64,000 nt of DNA from Litorimonas cladophorae (GTDB lineage: Bacteria > Pseudomonadota > Alphaproteobacteria > Caulobacterales > Maricaulaceae): the NCBI RefSeq assembly GCF_014652455.1, contig NZ_BMYV01000001.1, forward strand, positions 744,001 through 808,000, read 5' to 3'. The notes under the pieces are model-generated. The model saw only the letters and a list, made by a program, of their open reading frames with translations, searched no databases and was not told the origin of the DNA. The translations under genes were made by a program, and so were the position numbers. Position 1 is the stretch's first letter. Each line of letters begins with the position of its first letter. Of this stretch, positions 19,565 to 26,840 are shown one piece after another.

Positions 19565-20302
19565 ATGTTATCGCGTCTTCTTCCGTCTTTCGTCATGCTT
19601 TGCGTTGCGAGCACTGCCGCTGCGCAGGACGACCCCGGATGGACGGGGGAGATTGCCCTGAATGGGGCCAAGACGACCGGCAATAATGACACAACCGATG
19701 TGGGTCTGGCGTTTAAGGTCAACAAACGCTCAGCGGATTGGCGCCACAGCCTGAAAGGGACCACCGATTTTGGACGCAATGAAGGCAGCACGAATAAACG
19801 GCGCTATCGCTTGGGATATAAGATTGGGCGCGACCTCGCCCCGCGCGTTTATAGTTTTGCCAACCTCGATTATTACAGCGATGATTTCGGAGCCTTCAAA
19901 CACGGGTACTACGCTGGGGGTGGCGCGGGTTATTCTGTGTTGATCGATAAACCGACCCTTTGGCGCCTTGAGGGCGGCGCAGGCTATCGCTCTCAAAAGG
20001 CACGCCTGCAGGCAAATGACGTAAGCGGTCTGGCAAGTCGAAAAGAGGCATTTGTCTCTGCGCGAGCCTATTCGGATTTAGAACATCACTTTAACGAACG
20101 CGTCAGCCTGACCAATGATACAGAGCTATTTTACTCCGACATCGACACATTCGTGACCAATGAGGTGGGCGTAACATCTCAAATGTTTGAGAGCCTGTCC
20201 CTACGCGCCAGTTTCCGCGTCGAAACGCATACCGATGTTCCAGAAGGCCGGGAAAAGACAGATACTATCAGCCGCATCGGGATTGTCTATAAAGTGCATT
20301 AG
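19565..20302 (+). CDS. DUF481-family outer membrane protein (YdiY-like)
   Basis: 245 residues with a signal peptide ending TAAAQ. The mature part opens GEIALNGAKTTGNND, the typical DUF481 start (a GxxxTxGNT-like strand), and continues as alternating beta-strands (a barrel) to a final IGIVYKVH. Function unknown; YdiY in E. coli is acid-induced. It is followed 14 bp later by the sixA-like gene. Confidence 0.87.
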   Translation: MLSRLLPSFVMLCVASTAAAQDDPGWTGEIALNGAKTTGNNDTTDVGLAFKVNKRSADWRHSLKGTTDFGRNEGSTNKRRYRLGYKIGRDLAPRVYSFANLDYYSDDFGAFKHGYYAGGGAGYSVLIDKPTLWRLEGGAGYRSQKARLQANDVSGLASRKEAFVSARAYSDLEHHFNERVSLTNDTELFYSDIDTFVTNEVGVTSQMFESLSLRASFRVETHTDVPEGREKTDTISRIGIVYKVH

Positions 20303-20316
20303 GCGCATATAGCCCT

Positions 20317-20814
20317 ATGCTTTCCCGACTTCTCTTGATGCGCCACGCAAAATCTTCTTGGTCGGACGGCGGTCAAAGTGACCATGAACGGCCGTTAAAT
20401 GATCGTGGGCGGCGTGCTGCGACAGCCGTAGGCGCAGCGTTAACAGCCCGAAAATTTGCACCCGACACGATTTGGAGCTCTGATTCGAAACGGACTCGGG
20501 AAACAGCGATGCGTCTCATTCGGGCGATCCCAGGCGGACAGACCGTAAATTATACGCCAGAGTTCTATCACGCTGGCGTCGAAACCGTATTGCGAGTTTG
20601 CGGACAGCACGTCGAACCCGACGGCGCGTTGATGCTATTAGGCCATAATCCAGGGTGGGCCGAACTACACACTTACTTCACTGGGCAATATATCGACTAT
20701 CCGACTGGAGCTTGCACTGTCCTGACACGCAAAGCGGGCGGTCAAAGCGATTGGCTGGCGCCATCAGCGTGGGCATTTACCGCCCTCATTTTGCCAAGAG
20801 AGCTAGAGGTTTGA
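20317..20814 (+). CDS. SixA-like histidine phosphatase
   Basis: 165 residues. The catalytic RHA motif is at 9-11 (MRHAKSSWSD), followed by DHERPLNDRGRRAA, an SDSKRTRETA motif and the second histidine in LLGHNPG. This is the small phosphohistidine-phosphatase (SixA/RHG) branch of the histidine phosphatase superfamily. The substrate here is unknown. It is translationally coupled to the next small gene. Confidence 0.9.
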   Translation: MLSRLLLMRHAKSSWSDGGQSDHERPLNDRGRRAATAVGAALTARKFAPDTIWSSDSKRTRETAMRLIRAIPGGQTVNYTPEFYHAGVETVLRVCGQHVEPDGALMLLGHNPGWAELHTYFTGQYIDYPTGACTVLTRKAGGQSDWLAPSAWAFTALILPRELEV

Positions 20815-21017
20815 ACCGCGATTTCTTGAGAGCGGTCTGGCGGCTCACCAGAGCCACCCTGTTTTACCCCGCCGCGTTTGGTTTGATGATCTGGCTAACC
20901 GTCACGGGCCAGCATTGGGCTTGGGGAATCGCCGTAATCATAGCGGTCGTCGTTTTAGACCCGATTTATCGCATTGTTCTAGGTTCTATCCTAAAATGGC
21001 GACCGCACCCAAAATAG
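20811..21017 (+). CDS. Small hypothetical membrane protein, coupled to sixA-like gene
   Basis: 68 residues from a TTG at 20811 that overlaps the preceding stop (TTGA junction). Two hydrophobic segments (about 15-31 and 34-52) end in a basic tail. No ATG in this frame gives a comparable product, and the overlap with the upstream stop is the main support for the TTG. Function unknown. Confidence 0.55.
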   Translation: MNRDFLRAVWRLTRATLFYPAAFGLMIWLTVTGQHWAWGIAVIIAVVVLDPIYRIVLGSILKWRPHPK

Positions 21018-21270
21018 AAGAGTTCAACGAGGCGGTAAAAAACTCAAGTTTGCTTCCAAAAATACGCGACATATACATCTCCAAAGGCGCTGATTATGCG
21101 CAAAAATAGCTTGGTAAGACTTTACTCATCATAAGATTGTGTTTGTGAAAGAAATGCGTGACAAAATACAACCCTTGGTATAATTCTGAATTTGTCGGTG
21201 ATGCAACCATCCCAACTCACCATTGTCGACATGGTCGCCCTACCCCACGTTAGCGACCGTAACAGGTGGG

Positions 21271-21313
21271 CTGGTCATTGGCTTCTTCACATCCCGGTGA
21301 AGCCAGCGACCAG
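21271..21313. repeat. Long imperfect hairpin
   Basis: CTGGTC ... GACCAG outer arms and TGGCTTCTTCAC ... GTGAAGCCA inner arms around a small loop. It is in the gap between the small membrane protein and the convergent DoxX-like gene. There is no T-run on either side, so a factor-independent terminator is doubtful. Confidence 0.5.
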
Positions 21314-21326
21314 CCGCCAATTGGGG

Positions 21327-21731
21327 TTATCCTAGTTTTCCTTGAATACTCAGAAACGTATCTTCCTTGCGTAGAAGCCACAATAAACCCATTGCTGCTG
21401 CGGCAGGAATGGCCGCTAAGAACAACTGATTATAAACCTCTGTGCCGAGAATGTAGGACGGAAGAACAAGCAGAATTCCGCCTGCATGGAGGGCGAAAAC
21501 AAGACCGTAGCTGACCGTCTTTTTAAATCCGACCAAAAATGCAATCAAAAGCGCCATCCAAAAAATGCCGATGGCGAGGCCCAGTGAGGCCGACAATCCT
21601 GGCAGATGATAATATTTTTCAGCGATGCCGCTCGCCGACTCAGGTTTAGTAAACCTCATCAACTGCCAAGGCAGAAGAAAATAGAATATCGAGAGACGCG
21701 TCAGAAAAAGTGGTAGACGTAAGTTTGGCAT
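21327..21731 (-). CDS. DoxX-like small integral membrane protein
   Basis: 134 residues from the ATG at 21731, which has a strong AGGGGG ribosome binding site seven bases upstream. An upstream in-frame start at 21761 is less likely. Four hydrophobic helices are present and the opening LTRLSIFYFLLPWQLMRFTKPE resembles DoxX-family proteins. The assignment is tentative. It lies just downstream of gltX on the same strand, with a gap of about 90 bp. Confidence 0.55.
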   Translation of the reverse strand: MPNLRLPLFLTRLSIFYFLLPWQLMRFTKPESASGIAEKYYHLPGLSASLGLAIGIFWMALLIAFLVGFKKTVSYGLVFALHAGGILLVLPSYILGTEVYNQLFLAAIPAAAAMGLLWLLRKEDTFLSIQGKLG

Positions 21732-21823
21732 AAAAGCCCCCTGTTGAGTTTCGCGCGCCATAACAGCGACCTACATCAACAGGGACTCACAATCGCGCGA
21801 GCGGAATGCGCGTTTCCGTGAAG

Positions 21824-23152
21824 TTAAGCTACGTCGCCACTCAAACGGGCTTTGGCTTTCTCAGCCCCGAGTAAGACTAGCATATCATCCATGGAAGGTC
21901 CGTGACCTTGCGCCGTCAAGGCTAAACGCAATGGCATGAACAAGCCTTTGCCCTTGCGCCCCGTTTCCGTTTTCAAATGCCCAACGAGTTCCGACCAAGT
22001 TTCGGGAAGGATGGTATCGGGTAAAAACGACGCTGCAGACTTGCAGAAGTCGACATCCTCGGCAGCGATTTCACCCGCCATTGGCTTCAGGACTATGTCT
22101 GCCCATGCTTCTACGTCCGAAATTTTCTCAATATTAGCACGCACGATATTCCAGAAGGCTGCATCGCCCGGAATACGGTCGGCGACCTCTGCGTAAGGTG
22201 TCTCGTGTAGAAGCTTGGCGTTCAACGCGATCAGATCTTTTTCGTCAAAACGCGCGGGCGCGCGGCCAATTTTTGTAAATGAGAACTCCGACGCAAGCGC
22301 TTGAAGACTATGGCGAATTTCTACTGCATCGGAGGTTCCGATTTTGGACAGTAACGACGCGACGGCCATAGGCTCGATGCCTTGGTCCCGCAATTCTAAC
22401 ATGGATAGAGATCCCAAACGTTTGGAGAGAGATTTCCCATCTGCACCCACGAGCAATGGGGTATGCGCGAATGTCGGGAGATGTGTCGACAGCGCTTGGA
22501 AGACTTCAATCTGCGCCGCGGAGTTGGTCACATGGTCTTCACCACGAATAACATGGGTGATCTCGGCTTCGATATCGTCGACAACGCTGGGAAGCGTGTA
22601 GAGATAAGAGCCGTCACCACGGATGAGGACCGGATCAGACAGCGATGATACATCAATGCTCTGCTCGCCCCGCACCATGTCAGTCCAAGTGACTGTCCCA
22701 CCAGAAAGCTTAAATCGCCAATGCGGTGTCCGTCCTTCGGCTTCGTAAGCCGCCTTTTGATCATCGGTCAGCTCTAGCGCGGCGCGATTATAAACGGGTG
22801 GCTTCCCGGCGACGCGTTGCAATTTACGTTGGCGGTCCAACTCATCTGCGGTTTCATAACAAGGGTAGAGTAATCCTGCCGCGCGCAGCTTGTCTGCAGC
22901 CGCGTCATACATATCAAACCGTTCGGATTGCTTGAAGGTCTTGCCCCACGAAACCCCCAACCAAGTCAGATCATCCTTGATCCCTTGCTCATATTCGGCA
23001 GTTGAGCGTTCAACATCCGTGTCGTCAATGCGGAGAATGAACATACCCTCTTCTGCCTGCGCAAAGAGAACATTCATAAGCGCCGTGCGGACGTTACCAA
23101 CATGGAGGCGTCCCGTCGGGGACGGCGCAAATCTGACAATAGGTTTAGTCAT
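21824..23152 (-). CDS. gltX: Glutamyl-tRNA synthetase
   Basis: 442 residues. The class I HIGH-like motif (HVGN at 17-20 within PSPTGRLHVGN) and the KSLSKRLGS version of KMSKS are present. In alphaproteobacteria one GltX often misacylates tRNA-Gln for GatCAB; which kind this is cannot be told here. The start codon shares one base with the nadE stop (TAATG junction), so the two genes are coupled. Confidence 0.96.
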   Translation of the reverse strand: MTKPIVRFAPSPTGRLHVGNVRTALMNVLFAQAEEGMFILRIDDTDVERSTAEYEQGIKDDLTWLGVSWGKTFKQSERFDMYDAAADKLRAAGLLYPCYETADELDRQRKLQRVAGKPPVYNRAALELTDDQKAAYEAEGRTPHWRFKLSGGTVTWTDMVRGEQSIDVSSLSDPVLIRGDGSYLYTLPSVVDDIEAEITHVIRGEDHVTNSAAQIEVFQALSTHLPTFAHTPLLVGADGKSLSKRLGSLSMLELRDQGIEPMAVASLLSKIGTSDAVEIRHSLQALASEFSFTKIGRAPARFDEKDLIALNAKLLHETPYAEVADRIPGDAAFWNIVRANIEKISDVEAWADIVLKPMAGEIAAEDVDFCKSAASFLPDTILPETWSELVGHLKTETGRKGKGLFMPLRLALTAQGHGPSMDDMLVLLGAEKAKARLSGDVA

Positions 23153-24822
23153 TAGATTTCACCTTCAGGAATTTTATCGCGATAGCGGTTTGTAATCGGA
23201 TAACGGCGGTCGCGTCCGAAATTTTTTGTACCGATCTTTACACCCGGCGGGGCTTGTCGGCGTTTATATTCAGCGATGTAGAGCAAGTTTTGGATCCGCT
23301 TTACATCGGCAACGCTATGGCCGCGTGCCACGATCTCTTCAATCGGCAATTCCAGTTCAATCAGGCACAGCAAGAGATCATCCAATACGTCATATTCAGG
23401 CAAGCTGTCGCTGTCCTTTTGATCATCGCGCAGCTCCGCTGACGGCGGTTTTGTGATAATCCGCGTCGGGATCGGCGTTTCCGCCCCGAGCAAATCCTTT
23501 GGCGTGTTTTCATTCCGCCAATTGGCGAGGGCGAAAACTTCGGTCTTATAGACGTCTTTTAGCGGGTTATACCCGCCACACATATCGCCATAGAGTGTGG
23601 CGTAACCGACCGCCATTTCGGACTTATTCCCTGTCGTGACGAGCATGGGCCCAAACTTATTTGATAGAGCCATCAGGGTCAGGGCGCGGCTACGCGATTG
23701 GATATTCTCTTCCGCTGTTGAGGGTGCGAGATCTTTGAAAAAGGGCTCAAGCATTTCGTCGAAAGCGTCAATGGCCGGTTTGATCGGAATTGAGTCATAC
23801 CGACATCCCAGACGTTCGCAGCAGGCTTCCGCATCTGTCAGTGAGTCGCCCGACGTGTATTTAGTGGGCATCATCACCGCCCAAACGCGGTCGGGACCAA
23901 GCGCATCGACCGCAATTGTCGCCGCCATGGCACTATCAATGCCGCCGCTCATCCCTAAAATTATTTGCTTAAATCCATTCTTATTGACGTAATCGCCAAG
24001 GCCCAAACACATGGCGCGCCAATCCGCTTCATAGCCCGACAGTTGCACCTCTTTTTTAGCGTCAACACAGGTCCAGACATCGTCAATCTTTTCCCACGTC
24101 GCGAGATCGTAATCATCGACAAAACTCTTGAGCGATTGTACGATCGACCCATCTGCGGCCATTGAAAATGATGAGCCATCGAACACAAGTTCGTCTTGGC
24201 CACCGACCTGATTAACATAGACCAGAGGCAGGCCCTCCGTGATGACTTTTTCGCCCAAGGCTGCGACCCGTTCGGTCAGGGCCGTGCGGCGCCAGGGCGA
24301 CCCATTTGGCGAGATCATAATCTCCGCGCCTGCGTCTTTTAAATGATCTGCAACTGTGTCCTGCCAGAGGTCTTCGCAAATAGGCAGACCAATAGAAATG
24401 CCATTAAAATCAACAGGCTGAGGCAGATGTCCTGCCGTAAATACGCGCGCTTCATCAAAGACGCCATAATTCGGGAGATGATATTTATACCGCACATTTG
24501 TGATCAAGCCCTCACGCATGAATAGCGCGGCATTGTACAATTTTCCCGCGTCCAACCATGGCGCGGAAAAGACAATCGCAGGTCCGTCTTTTGTTTCCGC
24601 CGCAAGGCGCAAACAGGCCGTTTTACAATCCGTCACAGCCGACGGGCGCAGCACCAAATCCTCAGGTGCGTAACCGATAATGAAGAGCTCGGAGAAGACG
24701 ACAATATCGGCTCCATCGGCGGCCGCTTTGGCGTAATGCAATTGGGCTTTTTTCAAATTGCCAGCGATATCGCCCACGACTGGATTGGCTTGGATGGAAG
24801 CTATTTTGAGGCGCTGAGTCAT
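23152..24822 (-). CDS. nadE: Glutamine-dependent NAD+ synthetase
   Basis: 556 residues. The N-terminal nitrilase-type glutaminase domain (about 1-270) shows VFSELFIIGYAPEDL, and its catalytic cysteine lies in GLPICEDLWQD. The C-terminal ATP-pyrophosphatase domain has the SGGIDS loop. The enzyme amidates deamido-NAD using ammonia channelled from glutamine. It heads the nadE-gltX pair. Confidence 0.97.
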   Translation of the reverse strand: MTQRLKIASIQANPVVGDIAGNLKKAQLHYAKAAADGADIVVFSELFIIGYAPEDLVLRPSAVTDCKTACLRLAAETKDGPAIVFSAPWLDAGKLYNAALFMREGLITNVRYKYHLPNYGVFDEARVFTAGHLPQPVDFNGISIGLPICEDLWQDTVADHLKDAGAEIMISPNGSPWRRTALTERVAALGEKVITEGLPLVYVNQVGGQDELVFDGSSFSMAADGSIVQSLKSFVDDYDLATWEKIDDVWTCVDAKKEVQLSGYEADWRAMCLGLGDYVNKNGFKQIILGMSGGIDSAMAATIAVDALGPDRVWAVMMPTKYTSGDSLTDAEACCERLGCRYDSIPIKPAIDAFDEMLEPFFKDLAPSTAEENIQSRSRALTLMALSNKFGPMLVTTGNKSEMAVGYATLYGDMCGGYNPLKDVYKTEVFALANWRNENTPKDLLGAETPIPTRIITKPPSAELRDDQKDSDSLPEYDVLDDLLLCLIELELPIEEIVARGHSVADVKRIQNLLYIAEYKRRQAPPGVKIGTKNFGRDRRYPITNRYRDKIPEGEI

Positions 24823-25045
24823 AGGCCTGCGCTGTACCCCTGCCCGTCGAATTTAGCAAATACTCCGATTCACCTTCGAAAACTTTTTTCATTTTTTCGC
24901 TTGCGCAAAATTATTCTCAGCTCTAGAGGCCGCCTCCCGCTGCTCCGGCAGCCGAGCTTCTACGGTTCGGGTTCTTTGAATTCCCGACCAGTGCGCCCTG
25001 TCTCTGACGGATGCGTATGCTGTGAGCCGGATGGCGTGTTGCGGG

Positions 25046-25115
25046 TCTTGTGTAGCCAAGTGGTAAGGCGCTCGATTTAGATTCGATGAACATGGGTTCG
25101 ATTCCCATCACAATT
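25046..25115 (+). tRNA. Degenerate tRNA-like gene, anticodon loop TTTAGAT (TAG)
   Basis: A cloverleaf can be drawn: a D arm GCC/GGC with loop AAGTGGTAA, an anticodon stem (CTCGA/TCGAT, outer C-T mismatch) with anticodon TAG at 25078-25080, and a perfect T arm ATGGG/CCCAT with loop TTCGATT. Only the inner five acceptor pairs form (TTGTG/CACAA). The outer two are mismatched and no CCA follows. A TAG anticodon would read CUA (Leu), yet the long variable arm of tRNA-Leu is missing and the D-arm side resembles tRNA-Gln. It is probably not an ordinary elongator tRNA. Confidence 0.6.
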
Positions 25116-25193
25116 TGTACTGTAGCTCAGTCTGGATAGAGCACTAGATTAGTAATCTAGCTGGCGAAGGTTCGAATCCTTCCAGTAACACCA
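25116..25193 (+). tRNA. Degenerate tRNA-like gene, anticodon AGT
   Basis: It abuts the previous tRNA-like gene with no spacer. D stem GCTC/GAGC, perfect anticodon stem CTAGA/TCTAG with loop TTAGTAA (anticodon AGT at 25151-25153), variable loop CTGGC, perfect T stem GAAGG/CCTTC with loop TTCGAAT, and an encoded CCA. The acceptor stem forms only five inner pairs (TACTG/CAGTA). AGT would read ACU (Thr), but bacteria rarely carry an A34 Thr tRNA. The body is well preserved while the acceptor end is abnormal, as in tRNA mimics. Confidence 0.65.
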
Positions 25194-25255
25194 TAGGCCC
25201 TTTTACGGCCAAGCGACTGTAAATCGCTTCTCATAACGGCATCCGGGCGGATGTC
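25194..25255 (+). ncRNA. tRNA-like hairpin group (anticodon-arm mimic GTA)
   Basis: Three consecutive hairpins follow the second tRNA-like gene: GGCC/GGCC with a 7-base loop, then a perfect 6-bp stem AAGCGA/TCGCTT with a canonical 7-base anticodon loop CTGTAAA (GTA, as in tRNA-Tyr, at 25219-25221), then GGCATCC/GGATGTC with loop GGGC. No acceptor stem can be found, so this is at most a partial tRNA mimic or a decayed tRNA. Confidence 0.4.
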
Positions 25256-25646
25256 AGGGAGGTAGATACGGCGTTAAAGACTGTCCCGAACATGCCTTTT
25301 GGCGTGGGCGACGACCTGTCCGCGACCCGCATCCACCGACCTTACGAGAGATGACCGATCACGCGGCGGACCCTTTGGTGCGCCACGTGTGACAATGACG
25401 AAAATGCGTTGCCTGTTCACAGGTATCGCAGACACGACAGTAGACCACACGGCCCGCCATATGCGGTGCCCCGCGGATCCGTTGTCCTCGCGTCAGCATC
25501 TCGCCCGGATGTCTATGCAATTCACGCGGCCCTCATGGGGAGGACCGCCAAACCGGGCAAATCGCCCCTCAACACCGCGAGCCCTCATTTGGGCCCAAAC
25601 TCAAAAGGACCGTCACAGGTGAATTAGACAACACAGGAGTATCGTT
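25256..25646. other. Non-coding, hairpin-rich leader upstream of the slipin gene
   Basis: About 390 bp with no believable protein; a 107-codon frame at 25299-25622 has no family features and odd composition. Several short inverted repeats occur (CATGCC TTTT GGCGTG, CCTGT TC ACAGG, GGGC AAATC GCCC). The base composition and many CGG triplets match the slipin gene, so the leader and gene may have arrived together. The slipin ribosome binding site AGGAG lies at the end. Confidence 0.45.
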
Positions 25647-26792
25647 ATGACCAAAGTGACACACAAATTATTAGGCCTTCGGGTCGTTATCCCCGAAATG
25701 GAACGGGCTGTTATTCTCAAGGATGGCATCTTTGAGATTATCCTCAATCCAGGTCGGCACACCATAGGCACTTTGGGAACGCAATCGCATTACGATGTTC
25801 GGAACTTTCGCGTAAATGCGGAGCCCGTCATTAGCGAGCTTTTAACGTCTATCCTGCGGAATCACGGCCCCGCCGTGGTGGATCATTTGACCGTGTTTGA
25901 AACGGCCGCCGATGAAATGGCGATTGTCTCGCTCGACGGGACACCTGCCTTTCTTGTGCCGCCCTTGACACGGAAAGTCGTCTGGACGGATGCTGGCCTG
26001 TGGTCGACCGAGATCGTCAATCTGTCAGATGGTTTCGTCATGACCGACGCCATGTCGCGACGGTTGATGACCTTGCGGTCAGATTTCATCAAGCGGTTCA
26101 AGGTGGAGCACGGTCAAATCGGCCTGCTCCACGTTGATGGAAAAGTGGTTGGAGAGCTTGTCCCGGGTGGGCACGCGGTCTGGTCATACGGCAAGGTCAT
26201 CGCGGTCAAACTCGTCGATACGCGTGAAAACGCGCTCGATGTGACGGGCCAAGAAATCCTGACAAAGGACCGGGTTTCGATCCGGGCCAACTTGTCTGCG
26301 ACGTACCGTGTTGTCGATCCCGTTCTTGCCGTGACTGCGGTGAAGGACTTTGTCGACACGTTGCACCGGGCCTTGGGTTCGGCGTTCCGTCGGTCTTTGG
26401 CGACCAAAACACTCGATGAGGTTTTGGCCGAGAAAGGCGCGGTTGACGCTGAGGCCATGGCGGCTGTCGTGGCTGAAATGGCCGCAGCGGGTGTGAAAGT
26501 CTCACACGTCACCTTGAAGGATATCATCCTTCCGGGCGAGATGCGGGATATCTTGAACACCGTTGTATTGGCCGAAAAGGAAGCCGAAGCTGGCGTAATC
26601 CGTCGGCGGGAAGACGCTGCCGAAACACGGGCCTTGCTCAACACAGCCAAAGTCATGGCGGATAACCCGGCCATGATGCGGTTGAAAGAGCTCGAAGCGC
26701 TCGAGTCGATCTCCGCAAAGGTCGGCACATTAACCGTCCACTCAGGCACAAAAGGCCTGATGGAAGATTTGGTTTCGCTGTCTACGAAGTAG
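25647..26792 (+). CDS. Slipin-family SPFH/band-7 domain protein
   Basis: 381 residues. The N-terminal region (about 1-140, VIPEMERAVILKDGIFE and NPGRHTI) is followed by an SPFH core (about 145-330) with ENALDVTGQEILTKDRVSIRANLSATYRVVDP, then a charged alpha-helical stretch of Glu/Ala/Arg. No N-terminal transmembrane helix is visible, unlike canonical slipins. Family knowledge: such slipins occur in bacterial RNA-repair operons with RtcB/RtcA and tRNA-like RNAs. About 18 of 24 arginines are CGG, whereas neighbouring genes prefer CGC, suggesting transfer. It follows the tRNA-like genes; no rtcB, rtcA or rtcR is in the window. Confidence 0.88.
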   Translation: MTKVTHKLLGLRVVIPEMERAVILKDGIFEIILNPGRHTIGTLGTQSHYDVRNFRVNAEPVISELLTSILRNHGPAVVDHLTVFETAADEMAIVSLDGTPAFLVPPLTRKVVWTDAGLWSTEIVNLSDGFVMTDAMSRRLMTLRSDFIKRFKVEHGQIGLLHVDGKVVGELVPGGHAVWSYGKVIAVKLVDTRENALDVTGQEILTKDRVSIRANLSATYRVVDPVLAVTAVKDFVDTLHRALGSAFRRSLATKTLDEVLAEKGAVDAEAMAAVVAEMAAAGVKVSHVTLKDIILPGEMRDILNTVVLAEKEAEAGVIRRREDAAETRALLNTAKVMADNPAMMRLKELEALESISAKVGTLTVHSGTKGLMEDLVSLSTK

Positions 26793-26809
26793 AGGCGAAG
26801 TAAAATCAG

Positions 26810-26840
26810 CCCGTCCCGATGTTATGTCGGGGCGGGTTTA
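26810..26840. terminator. Intrinsic terminator after the slipin gene
   Basis: CCCG-T-CCCGA, a 7-base loop, then TCGGG-G-CGGG and a short T-run. The stem is strong and it sits between the slipin stop and the convergent serine hydrolase stop. Confidence 0.75.

Noticed and set aside
20915-21109. A 64-codon frame overlapping the small membrane protein after the sixA-like gene.
   Set aside because: It is in another frame, its N-terminal half is the shadow of the upstream gene, and the tail has no features.
25029-25042. A GG-N10-GC sigma-54-like pattern just upstream of the first tRNA-like gene, as expected for an RtcR-type promoter.
   Set aside because: Only the GG and TTGC elements fit; the start point would fall inside the first tRNA-like gene, so it was not called as a promoter.
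24923-25111. A minus-strand frame covering the first tRNA-like gene.
   Set aside because: Reads across a structured RNA, a common artefact; no protein features.
25299-25622. A 107-codon reading frame upstream of the slipin gene.
   Set aside because: No domain or family features, Arg/Pro-rich composition typical of a spurious frame, and no ribosome binding site fits it.
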